Under the pieces are notes generated by a model. The model had not been told where the DNA came from. It saw only the letters and a list, made by a program, of their open reading frames with translations, and did no database searches. This document shows positions 23,159 through 30,458 of a DNA stretch of 32,006 nucleotides, piece by piece (the first letter of the stretch is position 1; every line of letters begins with the position of its first letter). The position numbers and the translations under genes are program-made. The DNA comes from a virus, in the IMG/VR virus record IMGVR_UViG_3300037069_000924, positions 1 through 32,006 of that record; one strand, 5' to 3'.

Positions 23159-24088
23159 TTAAAAGGCGCATACGCCACAGCTTTGTTTTTGGTAGTTGGT
23201 TTCTTGCTCTGTTCTGCCAAAGTCCATGTGGAATTGGATATCTTCAATGGTTTTAGTTCCCTTAGTTTCTTTTATTAATCTGCCCCAATGCGCTTTCAGT
23301 CTTGCTGATAATGAAACAGATTTCATCCAGTAGTTGTAATAAAAAAACTCAATAGCCAAATAATCATCTTCTTGAAAGTTTTTACAGGGCAGACAATTAT
23401 TGTGACTAAATACTCTCTCTCTCTTTCCTAATTTCTTTTTTATGGATGCTTGACTTTCTTTACTTACCCTATGAAGGTTTTCTACCATAAACTTTATGAA
23501 TTTTTTGTTGTTCCATCGCAAATCATATATTGGCGGATACCAGCCGATTGCTTTCTTTACTATTGTAAAACACCATTCATTGGTCTTATCCGAAATCGGG
23601 AAAAGCTTTTTAACATCCCCTATTTGAACCGACCTACCCTCAACATCATTGTCTGTTTTTTCTGACATGTTTTTAACTCGCCTAATCTCCTCTCTAACAT
23701 AACCAACCAAGTCGGTAGTTATGCCGTTTTCTTTCATATACTCATGCATAGGTATAACCTTTAATATTCTCGTACATGGAGCAATAGCGGGATGTGGTAT
23801 CATCTTTTCTTTCTCAAAAAAGCGGAGCACGCTATTGCGAGTAATCTTAACAACAACCATTGGAAACTTTTCTCGTGCAAATTTTATGAGCGCCTTTACA
23901 AAGGCAAAACTTTCTGGACTATGTTCCTCGAAATGGGCATAATACAAATGAAGTACCTTTGGATAGTATTCTTTAGGCCATAGCGATAGCCAAACCAAAA
24001 CTGCGGCGCTATTTATTCCTGCAGATATACCCACCATGATTTCTTCTTCTGAAAAATCCTCCTGTTGTATAAACATTTCTTGTTGCAT
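23159..24088 (-). CDS. PAPS-reductase-like PP-loop protein
   Basis: A 309-residue protein of the adenine-nucleotide alpha-hydrolase type. The PP-loop is EIMVGISAGINSAAVLVWL (16-34), in which SAGINS replaces SGGxDS. After an HLYYAHFEEHSPES segment (47-60) comes APCTRILK (103-110), the site of the conserved Cys105 seen in phage PAPS reductases. Two further pairs, NNCLPCKNF (231-239) and SCGVCAF at the very C-terminus (303-309), could bind zinc or an Fe-S cluster. Relatives reduce PAPS, adenylate sulfur donors for tRNA or DNA thiolation, or act in DNA phosphorothioation. The context (replication genes) favours nucleic-acid modification, but this is inference. Confidence 0.72.
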   Translation of the reverse strand: MQQEMFIQQEDFSEEEIMVGISAGINSAAVLVWLSLWPKEYYPKVLHLYYAHFEEHSPESFAFVKALIKFAREKFPMVVVKITRNSVLRFFEKEKMIPHPAIAPCTRILKVIPMHEYMKENGITTDLVGYVREEIRRVKNMSEKTDNDVEGRSVQIGDVKKLFPISDKTNEWCFTIVKKAIGWYPPIYDLRWNNKKFIKFMVENLHRVSKESQASIKKKLGKRERVFSHNNCLPCKNFQEDDYLAIEFFYYNYWMKSVSLSARLKAHWGRLIKETKGTKTIEDIQFHMDFGRTEQETNYQKQSCGVCAF

Positions 24089-24091
24089 ATC

Positions 24092-24313
24092 TTAATCTTC
24101 TGTAGGGTTAAAAACATCGTAGAATTTTATATCTACTTCATAATCCTCTATTCGAGCCAATGACATAAAAAACTTATCATCATCACTCATTATTCCATCT
24201 ACGGGTGTAAAGTACTTATTTCTATACTCTTTTGCCAGTATCTCTGAACTAAACACACCTACGATTCCATTCCCTCCCTCGTAGCTTGTGTCGATTATTA
24301 CATATACTCTCAT
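24092..24313 (-). CDS. Small hypothetical protein, 73 residues
   Basis: The frame reads MRVYVIIDTSYEGGNGIVG and ends DVFNPTED. It has an alternating beta-strand/helix pattern (VYVIIDTS, GVFSSEILAKEYRNKY, YEVDIKFYDVF), typical of small ferredoxin-like alpha/beta phage proteins that report on a partner rather than catalyse. It begins 51 bases after the end of the 76-residue gene and ends three bases before the PAPS-reductase-like start. The function is unknown. Confidence 0.6.
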   Translation of the reverse strand: MRVYVIIDTSYEGGNGIVGVFSSEILAKEYRNKYFTPVDGIMSDDDKFFMSLARIEDYEVDIKFYDVFNPTED

Positions 24314-24364
24314 ATTATTTTTTGTGTAAAGCAGTAAATTTTTGAATAGTCGTTGGTGAATTGT

Positions 24365-24595
24365 TTAAATCTTAACCCATCTGCCGAAAGATACCATGCG
24401 ATTGATTTCTTCGATGTAGGTCGTAAATGGCTTTTTGTCTTTCGTGTCATACTTGATGTGGTATATCGGTCGTGTTAATTGAACTTTCTTGCCCTTATCA
24501 TCCTTTCCATGCGTAACAATGGTATCTACGGTTATAGTATCGCCAAAGTCGGGGCGGCGGAAGGTTTGTTGTGCGTATTGTAAGGTAGCTGGCAT
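24365..24595 (-). CDS. Small hypothetical protein, 76 residues
   Basis: A 76-residue beta-rich protein: MPATLQYAQQTFRRPDFGDT, then TVDTIVTHGKDDKGKKVQ and RPIYHIKYDTKDKKPFTTYI. It starts nine bases after the primase-helicase stop and so is read in the same transcript. It resembles no family I know. The many Lys and Asp residues and the regular strands would suit a small adaptor protein. Confidence 0.55.
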   Translation of the reverse strand: MPATLQYAQQTFRRPDFGDTITVDTIVTHGKDDKGKKVQLTRPIYHIKYDTKDKKPFTTYIEEINRMVSFGRWVKI

Positions 24596-24604
24596 TGGTT
24601 AATA

Positions 24605-26428
24605 TTAAAAAGGTGCTTCTTCTGTTGATTCGGTCGGACTATATTCAACTTCTTTTTTTGGCTCTGAATGGTTAATAGCAACAGGTGCAGAGTAATTTAT
24701 TATTTTTTGCTCCCCTCTTGGCAATATCCAGTTTGAATTATCCAAATCCTCGTCAACATTACAGAACCTGCTGTTAACATGGTTATACCTTACGTTACAT
24801 TGCCCTTGTTTTCCAAGGTGGGCATACTTCATCTTCTGAACATGTATCTGGCTTAATTTAGTTTCATAGTTTCGGTAAAAGGTAATGCCAATATCTGGTT
24901 TATTAAACCAGTTACTTGACCCTGATATATCGTAAAGGTTTGGCACCTCGAACTGTCCCCCCTTGTCTTTTCTAATCTTTGTCGGGTGAGCAATAACTAT
25001 TGTAAAAACCCCATGGCGCTGGTCAAATTTTATAATTTTATCAAGTTGTTTTGAAATATACATGGTTTCATTATCGCCCCTATCCATGTTATGTTCTAAC
25101 TTATTCCACGGGTCGATAAGTAAACCTTTTATACCATACTTCACTACAAGGGTCTTACTCTTTAAGATAATATTATCAAGAGTTGTATCATCATCTTCGG
25201 GCTGAATAAAATAAAAATGTTCATTTATAAAAGCCTTTGCCAACTCTCTCTCTCGTGCTGAAAAAGTAGTCCCCTTTCTAACATACCTACCAAGTAAACA
25301 TTCGCAAATCATAACTATAAATATCGGCAATGGCTTATGCTCAGGAGTAAATAACCCCCATTTGTACCCATGCTTAATTGATAGTGCGCACATAATCATA
25401 AGGGCAAAAGGGGATTTACCATGGTTAGGTATTCCAGTCAAAACCATTAAGTGCCCCGGTGTAAATGACACTAACTCATCAAAATCCTTTAGAACACCAG
25501 TAGTATCACCCTTAGGTAGCCCGTTGTCCATATAGTTTTCTACCTCATCCCATATTGAATCAACTGTTATAATACCACTAAGCGGAAAGTCAACAAGATT
25601 TTTAGGCTTTATAAGGTCTATAAGCGATTGTTTTCCTTTAGCAACTAACATTTCGTTCCCGTCTTTAAACGAGCCATAATCGACCTTATAACACCGTTCA
25701 TAACCAAGTCTACGGGCTAACTCATCCCTTAGTGACAAACCTGGTCCATCATTGTCAGTAGCAATTATAATTTTCTTTTTGTTATCAAAGTAACTTATGC
25801 AGTTGTCGAGATATTCAAGGTTACCATTACCTTTACTTGCGCCATTAGGAACGCTTATAACCTCGTTGATACCAGCCTCAATAAAAGATAGACAATCTAT
25901 CTCACCCTCCACAATAACACACCAATCAGATTCTTCAATGGCATCAAGATTGTAAAATATTAATTCGGCATCCTTTACCAACCTGAATTTTTTATCGGCA
26001 GTACGGTACTTTATGTTTATCAGTTCATTTTTTCTGAAATAATTAAACTGTACCGTATTTTCCTTTTCTTCTCCACCAAAAAACACCAACCCCTCAGAGA
26101 GTTTTGTATCTGTAAGAACTTTTTGAGATATTCCTCTTTTAAAAAAATACTTAACAACTTTGTCAGATAGTTGGGTATTGTTGATATAAACTGGCTTTAC
26201 GTAAACTTTGGTTCTCGGAACAAAGTTTGTCTTGTTTCTTACCTGACCATGAAACCCACAGTCATTATGGCAATTGTAAACGCCAGTATCCAAATCTATA
26301 CTTAAGCATTTGTCTTTTTTGTTTTTCCTTTCAGAACTGCACTTTGGGCATAAAACCTTATCGCTACCTGTGTTTCTTGTAGTTACAGCGCCAATGTCAG
26401 CGAATAATTCTTTAATCGTTTTTTCCAT
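24605..26428 (-). CDS. Bifunctional DNA primase-helicase (T7 gp4-like)
   Basis: This 607-residue protein makes primers and unwinds DNA at the phage fork. Its N-terminal zinc-binding domain has Cys27/Cys30 (VLCPKC) and Cys53/Cys57 with His60 (YNCHNDCGFH). A TOPRIM domain follows with VIVEGEIDCLS (171-181) and IIATDNDGPG (221-230), whose Glu and Asp pair bind metal. The RecA/DnaB-type helicase has Walker A TGIPNHGKSP (331-340), Walker B GLLIDPW (435-441) and the sensor-like IAHPTK (479-484). The C-terminus ends STEEAPF, with an acidic residue pair and a terminal Phe, like SSB-type tails. It follows the initiator-like gene by one base. No DNA polymerase is in the window, so it probably works with a host polymerase. 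Confidence 0.85.
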   Translation of the reverse strand: MEKTIKELFADIGAVTTRNTGSDKVLCPKCSSERKNKKDKCLSIDLDTGVYNCHNDCGFHGQVRNKTNFVPRTKVYVKPVYINNTQLSDKVVKYFFKRGISQKVLTDTKLSEGLVFFGGEEKENTVQFNYFRKNELINIKYRTADKKFRLVKDAELIFYNLDAIEESDWCVIVEGEIDCLSFIEAGINEVISVPNGASKGNGNLEYLDNCISYFDNKKKIIIATDNDGPGLSLRDELARRLGYERCYKVDYGSFKDGNEMLVAKGKQSLIDLIKPKNLVDFPLSGIITVDSIWDEVENYMDNGLPKGDTTGVLKDFDELVSFTPGHLMVLTGIPNHGKSPFALMIMCALSIKHGYKWGLFTPEHKPLPIFIVMICECLLGRYVRKGTTFSARERELAKAFINEHFYFIQPEDDDTTLDNIILKSKTLVVKYGIKGLLIDPWNKLEHNMDRGDNETMYISKQLDKIIKFDQRHGVFTIVIAHPTKIRKDKGGQFEVPNLYDISGSSNWFNKPDIGITFYRNYETKLSQIHVQKMKYAHLGKQGQCNVRYNHVNSRFCNVDEDLDNSNWILPRGEQKIINYSAPVAINHSEPKKEVEYSPTESTEEAPF

Positions 26429-26429
26429 T

Positions 26430-27098
26430 TTAATGAACTGCTTTAAGTCCTATTACTTTATTGTTTTTTTTAGCCTCGTTTAAATAACTCTCAAATTTAT
26501 TCCCGAATAATGTTTCTGGACGAAGATATTGGCTCATAGCGGCATCGTTTAACCATTTCTCTGATTTTATATCAATAACCTTTTTAAAATCTTCTAAACC
26601 ATATCCCTCGTTAATCCTCGCCTCAATAAATTTCTTTGTAGAAATGGTAGTTTTTTTAAAACTGGACGACACTATTTGATTTAAATAATCAACAGTATTA
26701 CCAATTACATTTTCATTTTCAATTAGGTTATTTTTAGGTTTGCCTACCGATAACCTATCGGTTTCTGTTAGGTTATTAACCTTAACTACTTGTGTTTTAG
26801 GTGGTCTACCACCATTTTTACCATTAATCTGGCGACTTTCTACGAATTTAGTCCGCTTTTGCACTTCTAAATCAAGGCGCTCATTATAAAATAATCCATT
26901 TTCATCGACCTTAAATTTTGCTTTTAATATTTCAGAAAATGGGCCGATTAGCATTGTCGCGGTTTGCTCTGTTATATGACCGTTCTGATGCATGAAACAA
27001 AGTAATGTTATATATCTTCCACGGTCATCAAAAGGCATTGCCATGGTGCCTACCAGAAAGTCTTGGCTATAAAAAAGGAACGCAGGGTCTTTAGACAT
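26430..27098 (-). CDS. Replication-initiator-like protein (phage O/DnaD type)
   Basis: A 222-residue protein. The N-terminal part (DPAFLFYSQDFLVGTMAMPF, then RGRYITLLCFMHQNGHITE, about 27-45) resembles the DUF1376/replication-O winged-helix N-terminus. A linker with NGKNGGRPPK (92-101) follows. The C-terminus (FIEARINEGYGLEDFKKVID, about 157-176; LRPETLFGNKFESYLNEA, about 191-208) matches the conserved C-terminal domain of phage replication proteins, where the last motif ends in FxxYL. Such proteins bind the origin and load the helicase, and the primase-helicase gene follows directly. Confidence 0.72.
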   Translation of the reverse strand: MSKDPAFLFYSQDFLVGTMAMPFDDRGRYITLLCFMHQNGHITEQTATMLIGPFSEILKAKFKVDENGLFYNERLDLEVQKRTKFVESRQINGKNGGRPPKTQVVKVNNLTETDRLSVGKPKNNLIENENVIGNTVDYLNQIVSSSFKKTTISTKKFIEARINEGYGLEDFKKVIDIKSEKWLNDAAMSQYLRPETLFGNKFESYLNEAKKNNKVIGLKAVH

Positions 27099-27105
27099 TA
27101 GTATA

Positions 27106-27567
27106 TCAGTTAAAATAAGATTGTGAAATAGCTACTGAGGTATCATAGTGGTCGATAAAACTAAATTCATCTGACAAGAAGAAAGGATAGAATTTATGGG
27201 TTAACGGTACGGGGATAAGATTATGCCCATTTCCGCCATTTAATATGGATTTAATAGGGTTTGGTTGTGGCTCGCCTATTAATTGAAGTATAGGGACTTC
27301 TACTAATAATTCTGAAAGTTGAATACATTTCAGGCGCTCTAAATATACAAAGTCATTTGGTTTCGCCTCGGCATAAACATGTATATCAGGGAAGTAAAAA
27401 TCGGGAAGATAATTTCCTGATGGAAGTTTAAAAAACGTTGGCTCATATTGCCAATCCCATCCTAAATTATCAAAAAACATAGCCCAAACCACTTCAAGTT
27501 TACTTCTAAAAGTAATACCCTTGTAGGTGGTTTTTTTAGCCTCAATATCGTATATTCTTCTGTTCAT
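27106..27567 (-). CDS. PD-(D/E)XK endonuclease-like protein
   Basis: A 153-residue protein with a recognisable nuclease core in its first half. Glu25 is in FRSKLEVVWAMFFDNLG, Pro55-Asp56 are in LPDFYFPD, and Glu67-Lys69 are in VYAEAKP, which together match PD...ExK. The C-terminal half is hydrophobic and beta-rich. Phage enzymes of this type resolve recombination intermediates or cut host DNA. It lies between the HTH gene and the initiator-like gene, within the replication operon. Whether it acts on branched, host or terminal DNA cannot be told. Confidence 0.68.
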   Translation of the reverse strand: MNRRIYDIEAKKTTYKGITFRSKLEVVWAMFFDNLGWDWQYEPTFFKLPSGNYLPDFYFPDIHVYAEAKPNDFVYLERLKCIQLSELLVEVPILQLIGEPQPNPIKSILNGGNGHNLIPVPLTHKFYPFFLSDEFSFIDHYDTSVAISQSYFN

Positions 27568-27610
27568 TTGTTTCTATGTTAGAACTTATGATAGCCAAAA
27601 AAGCGACCTG

Positions 27611-27766
27611 CTATTTGATTTTAACAAACTTTACCCCGTCTATGACAACAAGTTTAATATTCCCTTTTTTTGCCTCTTTGTAAATCCATGTAGTAGATTT
27701 CCTTTGTTCAGAAGCATAAGTGCTGATTTTCTGTAAATCAGTCCGAGTTTCATGTAATATTTCCAT
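27611..27766 (-). CDS. Small HTH DNA-binding protein (excisionase/HTH_17-like)
   Basis: A 51-residue frame, MEILHETRTDLQKISTYASE, then RKSTTWIYKEAKKGNIKLVV and a C-terminus of VIDGVKFVKIK. This is the arrangement of small MerR/excisionase-like (HTH_17) proteins: helix, turn, recognition helix (TTWIYKEAKKG) and a short hairpin (LVVIDGVKFV). It is the first gene after the promoter/repeat/terminator unit, so it or that unit may regulate the replication genes downstream. The number of residues and Lys-rich recognition helix fit a DNA-binding adaptor. Confidence 0.6.
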   Translation of the reverse strand: MEILHETRTDLQKISTYASEQRKSTTWIYKEAKKGNIKLVVIDGVKFVKIK

Positions 27767-27811
27767 TCTGTAAATGTAGTTTTAAGTTTCAAACTATGCA
27801 AATTTATTTTC

Positions 27812-27843
27812 ATAAAAAACACCGGGTTACGACGCCCGGTGTT
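27812..27843 (-). terminator. Intrinsic terminator after SSB-like gene
   Basis: AACACCGGG (27818-27826) and CCCGGTGTT (27835-27843) form a 9-bp stem with an eight-base loop, followed by six U on the minus strand. It lies about 50 bases after a promoter pointing into it, so it can terminate both the operon and a short RNA. Confidence 0.85.
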
Positions 27844-27892
27844 ATGCCAAAATACGAACCGCCGAGGTGGCGACCGAAGTGGTGACCGAAGT
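27844..27892 (-). ncRNA. Possible short RNA or attenuator leader
   Basis: From a TTG-N19-TACATTTG promoter a transcript would start near 27892 and meet the terminator at 27843-27812, about 80 bases in all. It contains near-tandem CACCACTTCGGT copies with C(UUCG)G tetraloop potential and a possible CGCC/GGCG stem. It has no reading frame of note. A stable sRNA and an attenuator for the replication genes are both possible. Confidence 0.4.
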
Positions 27893-27898
27893 GGTGAC
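27867..27898. repeat. 12-bp tandem repeat, about 2.7 copies
   Basis: GTGGCGACCGAA, GTGGTGACCGAA and GTGGTGAC follow one another without gaps. The first copy has one difference. They lie between the promoter and the terminator. Confidence 0.8.
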
Positions 27899-27927
27899 AA
27901 ATGTAATGAAATTATCTAAAATGGCAA
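27898..27927 (-). promoter_or_regulatory. Bacteroidetes-type promoter at the end of the SSB-like gene
   Basis: On the minus strand TTG (27927-27925), exactly 19 bases, then TACATTTG (27905-27898). This is a full match to the -33/-7 consensus. The -33 element lies inside the last codons of the SSB-like gene. Confidence 0.65.
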
Positions 27928-28266
27928 GTCATCATCTTGCGAACCGCTATCGTATATTGGTGCTGCTTGTGCTGGTGTAGAACTTGCGCCAAGCACATTC
28001 ACCTTCCACACCTGCAGGGTGTTGAAATAACTCACCTTACCTGCCTTATCCGTCCATTTACGACCTCTAAGGTTAAAGAACACCTCTATGTCCTGACCAG
28101 CCTTAACGTTGTCCAGAACGGCGCATTTGTCCTGTATAGCCTCGAACTTTAGGTACTCAGGGTACTGGGGATTTTCGATGTACTCAATGATTAAATCCCG
28201 TTTTTTAAGTGAATCTGTCACTTGCTGCGTGGCGCCGACTTCGGCAACTTTTCCTTTAATATCCAT
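27916..28266 (-). CDS. SSB-like protein (DUF3127 type)
   Basis: A 116-residue single-strand-binding-like protein. The body is a small OB-like beta barrel: MDIKGKVAEVGATQQVTDSL, LIIEYIENPQYPEYLKFEAI, DNVKAGQDIEVFFNLRGRKW and FNTLQVWKVNVL. This matches the DUF3127 family, found mostly in Bacteroidetes and their phages. It ends GSQDDDLPF, the acidic hydrophobic tip by which SSB recruits partners. It starts two bases after the preceding acidic-tailed gene and has a terminator downstream. It probably protects single-stranded DNA during replication and recombination, and its family supports a Bacteroidetes host. Confidence 0.8.
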   Translation of the reverse strand: MDIKGKVAEVGATQQVTDSLKKRDLIIEYIENPQYPEYLKFEAIQDKCAVLDNVKAGQDIEVFFNLRGRKWTDKAGKVSYFNTLQVWKVNVLGASSTPAQAAPIYDSGSQDDDLPF

Positions 28267-28268
28267 GG

Positions 28269-28799
28269 TTATAGTGGTAAATCGTCATCGTCATCTGTTG
28301 CGGCGAAGAAATCATCATCATCCGTATTCATCGGCAACACCTTTGCGCCGCCCTCGGCGTACTCCCCAGCTTCGTTATTCTCCTCAACCTGCTTATCCAA
28401 ATCCAGGCGTTGCTGCAGGATGTTGTAGTCACTGGCATGCAAATCTTCAACTTTAACCACCTCGCCAGTTTCTTTCAGGCGATACTCCCTTTTCTTGGTA
28501 TCGAAGTTGGCGTATAACTCACAAGCCTTATCCACGGTGGCGTACTTGTTGTTGATGTGCCCTGAGAGCAGGGTAATCTGCGCTGCCTCTTTGTCGATTT
28601 TGTTCTTAAACTCGGCGGCGTTGGTTTTCTTCTCGGCTTCCAGCTTGGCTTTGGTGGATACGCACTCGGCTATCTCGTTGGACTTTTCAAGGAGTTCTGT
28701 GTTGCTGAACTCGTGGCGGACAGGCACAATCACCATTGTGCTTAGTAGGTGTTCCGAAGTTTGGGTCGGCTCAGTAGCCGGTTCTTTTGGTTTTGACAT
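28269..28799 (-). CDS. Coiled-coil protein with SSB-like acidic tail
   Basis: A 176-residue protein. Residues 35-85 are a probable coiled coil (ELLEKSNEIAECVSTKAKLE, EFKNKIDKEAAQITLLSGHI), followed by a beta hairpin (TKKREYRLKETGEVVKVED, about 101-119) and an acidic low-complexity end, TDDDDDLPL. Similar proteins with a NEIAECVS-type coiled coil occur in Bacteroidetes phages next to SSB-like genes. The tail is nearly the same as the SSB-like neighbour's DDDLPF. It may compete for or bridge the same replication partners. The family is otherwise uncharacterised in what I can tell. Confidence 0.65.
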   Translation of the reverse strand: MSKPKEPATEPTQTSEHLLSTMVIVPVRHEFSNTELLEKSNEIAECVSTKAKLEAEKKTNAAEFKNKIDKEAAQITLLSGHINNKYATVDKACELYANFDTKKREYRLKETGEVVKVEDLHASDYNILQQRLDLDKQVEENNEAGEYAEGGAKVLPMNTDDDDFFAATDDDDDLPL

Positions 28800-28851
28800 T
28801 GTTGTTGTTTTTAAAATGTGTTATTTGTATAATTAAATGGTTTTTTGCAGC

Positions 28852-29163
28852 CTAAAAATCCTCGTAAAGGAATACCGCTGTTTTTGGCGTCATAACGTAT
28901 TCCTCATTTTTAATGGCATCTTCCAATGTTTCGTATTTGCCGTCAAGGTGATAGTCTTTGTCAAAATCATCCTTGCTAACACTATACTCCTCATCGTCAA
29001 ACTTGTAATGGTCATCACCAATTTCTGATGCGCATAGAATGTCAATACTGCCATCTTCTTGAATAACCTGTACCTTTTGTTCAAGTTGCTCGTCTGATAG
29101 TCGGTTACAAAACTCTTTAAGTTTAGCCCATGTGTAGGGTTCTTTAACTTCTTCTGTGTTCAT
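28852..29163 (-). CDS. Acidic hypothetical protein, 103 residues
   Basis: A 103-residue acidic protein: MNTEEVKEPYTWAKLKEFCN, RLSDEQLEQKVQVIQEDGSI, then many Asp and Glu (DDHYKFDDEEYSVSKDDFDK). The first part (WAKLKEFCNRLSDEQL) resembles a family of small acidic phage and prophage proteins of Bacteroidetes. No motif indicates catalysis. Its acidity suggests a protein- or DNA-mimic partner. The gene ends 52 bases before the start of the coiled-coil gene. Confidence 0.6.
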   Translation of the reverse strand: MNTEEVKEPYTWAKLKEFCNRLSDEQLEQKVQVIQEDGSIDILCASEIGDDHYKFDDEEYSVSKDDFDKDYHLDGKYETLEDAIKNEEYVMTPKTAVFLYEDF

Positions 29164-29178
29164 ACTTCTGTTTTTAAA

Positions 29179-29349
29179 TTATTGATTTGTGTTAATTATT
29201 TCTATTTCCTCTCTTGAAAACACCTCTTCTTTATCATCTATGAGAACAAAAACATACTTACCGGTTCTTGATTTAAGTATTCCATGCCTCTCATGGAATA
29301 CACTATTTGGTGAGTTTATTTTTACAGTTGTATCTATTTCTAAATTCAT
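29179..29349 (-). CDS. Small protein, 56 residues, SH3/KOW-like pattern
   Basis: A 56-residue frame starts at 29349 and ends at 29179: MNLEIDTTVKINSPNSVFHE, then RHGILKSRTGKYVFVLIDDK and EEVFSREEIEIINTNQ. Three or four short strands with turns (VKIN, HGILKS, KYVFVLI, EEVFS) recall a small SH3- or KOW-like barrel. It fills the gap between the NinB-like gene and the acidic gene and keeps their direction. The function is unknown; a nucleic-acid or protein adaptor is possible. Confidence 0.6.
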   Translation of the reverse strand: MNLEIDTTVKINSPNSVFHERHGILKSRTGKYVFVLIDDKEEVFSREEIEIINTNQ

Positions 29350-29355
29350 AATTAT

Positions 29356-29814
29356 TTATTTTAAGTTAAAAGTTACTTGTTCATTTGGCAGCGGCAACGT
29401 CATATTCAGGAAGTCAAGCGCCCATATCCTAATCTCCTCCGTAAACTGCATCATTTCCACTGTACTAAGTTCGGTAGTGCTTTTATAGCGCTTTAAAACC
29501 TCACCAGAGGCTGTGTCAGCCATTATCTCTCCGTTCTTGTCTGTTATATCCTCCGACAGGAAACGGTGCCTTAAAACCCCTTTAACATCGTCAGGATGCA
29601 TACCTGTTTCGTCAGCAATGGCGTTGATATACCAATAAAGCACAGCATTTTGTTTTAACGACCGTGGCTTACGCCTACTCTTAATCGTCACCGATACTTT
29701 CGCCCCATCCGAAAACGCCAGCATTAACTCCTTAAAGCAGTATGCCTCGTTGGAGAAATGTAAGGTGGCGTCTTTGGAGGTGTGGACGACGACAGCGTCG
29801 AAGGTTCTGGTCAT
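29356..29814 (-). CDS. NinB/Orf-like recombination protein
   Basis: A 152-residue protein of the lambda NinB (Orf) type. The diagnostic block is RSLKQNAVLYWYINAIADET (51-70), GMHPDDVKGVLRHRFL (71-86) and, after a loop, STTELSTVEMMQFTEEIRIW (112-131), ending in MTLPLPNE. Orf-type proteins bind single-stranded DNA, interact with SSB and help load recombinase in place of RecFOR. The start is coupled by ATGA to the upstream gene. Nearby SSB-like and nuclease genes make a small recombination set. Confidence 0.75.
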   Translation of the reverse strand: MTRTFDAVVVHTSKDATLHFSNEAYCFKELMLAFSDGAKVSVTIKSRRKPRSLKQNAVLYWYINAIADETGMHPDDVKGVLRHRFLSEDITDKNGEIMADTASGEVLKRYKSTTELSTVEMMQFTEEIRIWALDFLNMTLPLPNEQVTFNLK

Positions 29815-30086
29815 AAACTATCAAATTCGTTTTGCACTTCTAAAACCCGTTCCTTTAAGAACTCAACATACGACTGAAAGAACTCCCGAGCCTTTGCGCT
29901 ATAAGGATGGTTATCGTCAAGAGGAATATCAAAATTAACCCCCTTGTGCGAACCGTCCCACTTTTGCGTTTGGAAAAGTTTAATCACATTTACGTGCTGT
30001 ATGTTTTCTATTTGCGCATTCAGTGATGCTATTTTCTTTTTTAGTTGAATGCCTTTTGACAGTCTGGCTATATCTTCATCTTTCAT
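29811..30086 (-). CDS. Small hypothetical coiled-coil protein, 91 residues
   Basis: A 91-residue protein with heptad-like N-terminal residues (RLSKGIQLKKKIASLNAQIE, 9-28) and helical C-terminus (FFQSYVEFLKERVLEVQNEF). The middle contains WDGSHKGVNFDIPLDD. It is coupled to both neighbours by ATGA. It could be a partner of the NinB-like protein, which follows it directly; this is position-based. Confidence 0.6.
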   Translation of the reverse strand: MKDEDIARLSKGIQLKKKIASLNAQIENIQHVNVIKLFQTQKWDGSHKGVNFDIPLDDNHPYSAKAREFFQSYVEFLKERVLEVQNEFDSL

Positions 30087-30211
30087 TTTGGTTCGTTATT
30101 TATTTTGGCTTTAGTTAATTTCTCTTTCGCCTCGGCGGCAAACACCCGCTCCCGAGCAGCGATGTACAGTTCGGAGTTGGTCGGATTGGCGGCTGGCTTG
30201 GGTTTCTTCAT
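30083..30211 (-). CDS. Small basic protein, 42 residues
   Basis: A 42-residue frame: MKKPKPAANPTNSELYIAAR, then ERVFAAEAKEKLTKAKINNE and PK. It is helical after residue 12 and basic. The ATG shares its A with the TGA of the upstream gene (TGATG) and its own stop overlaps the next start (ATGA), so it is a credible translated link in the chain. No function is known. Confidence 0.55.
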   Translation of the reverse strand: MKKPKPAANPTNSELYIAARERVFAAEAKEKLTKAKINNEPK

Positions 30212-30456
30212 CAGTGTGGTTTACTTGTGTCAAATCTTTTTATTTTGGCTTGTAAATCGGTTATTAGGTAAGCAAAAAACATTAACTCGCCCTCATCATC
30301 ACGGCACCCATTTTTGCACGTTGCTGAATATCCATAGTGCTTATTCCTTTTGCCAGTTACGTGTTCAACTAACATTAAATTTTTACACCAAATACACTCG
30401 ATTTTTTCATCTACTTGCTCTCTGTAGCACCTTGATGTTGTTGTAAATATTGCCAT
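30211..30456 (-). CDS. Small zinc-ribbon protein, 81 residues
   Basis: Starting at the second ATG (30456, MAIFTTTSRCYREQVDEKIE) avoids overlap with the preceding gene, whose stop is two bases upstream. Cys21-x2-Cys24 (ECIWCK) and Cys47-x3-Cys51 (ATCKNGCRD) form a likely zinc ribbon. The remainder is helical and basic. Small zinc ribbons in phage early regions often bind DNA, RNA polymerase or another protein. The precise role is not evident. Confidence 0.6.
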   Translation of the reverse strand: MAIFTTTSRCYREQVDEKIECIWCKNLMLVEHVTGKRNKHYGYSATCKNGCRDDEGELMFFAYLITDLQAKIKRFDTSKPH

Positions 30457-30458
30457 AG

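Noticed and set aside
23032-23247. Longer 71-residue version of the gene after the PAPS-reductase-like gene
   Set aside because: It would overlap the upstream gene by 89 bases; the start at 23157, one base after its stop, is more natural.
27867-27898. Tandem repeats considered as a CRISPR array
   Set aside because: The units are 12 bases, directly adjacent and have no spacers or cas genes nearby.
27640-27900. An 86-residue leftward frame across the tandem repeats
   Set aside because: It begins in the repeats (SPLRSPLRSPP), reads through a strong terminator and overlaps the better HTH frame at 27611-27766.
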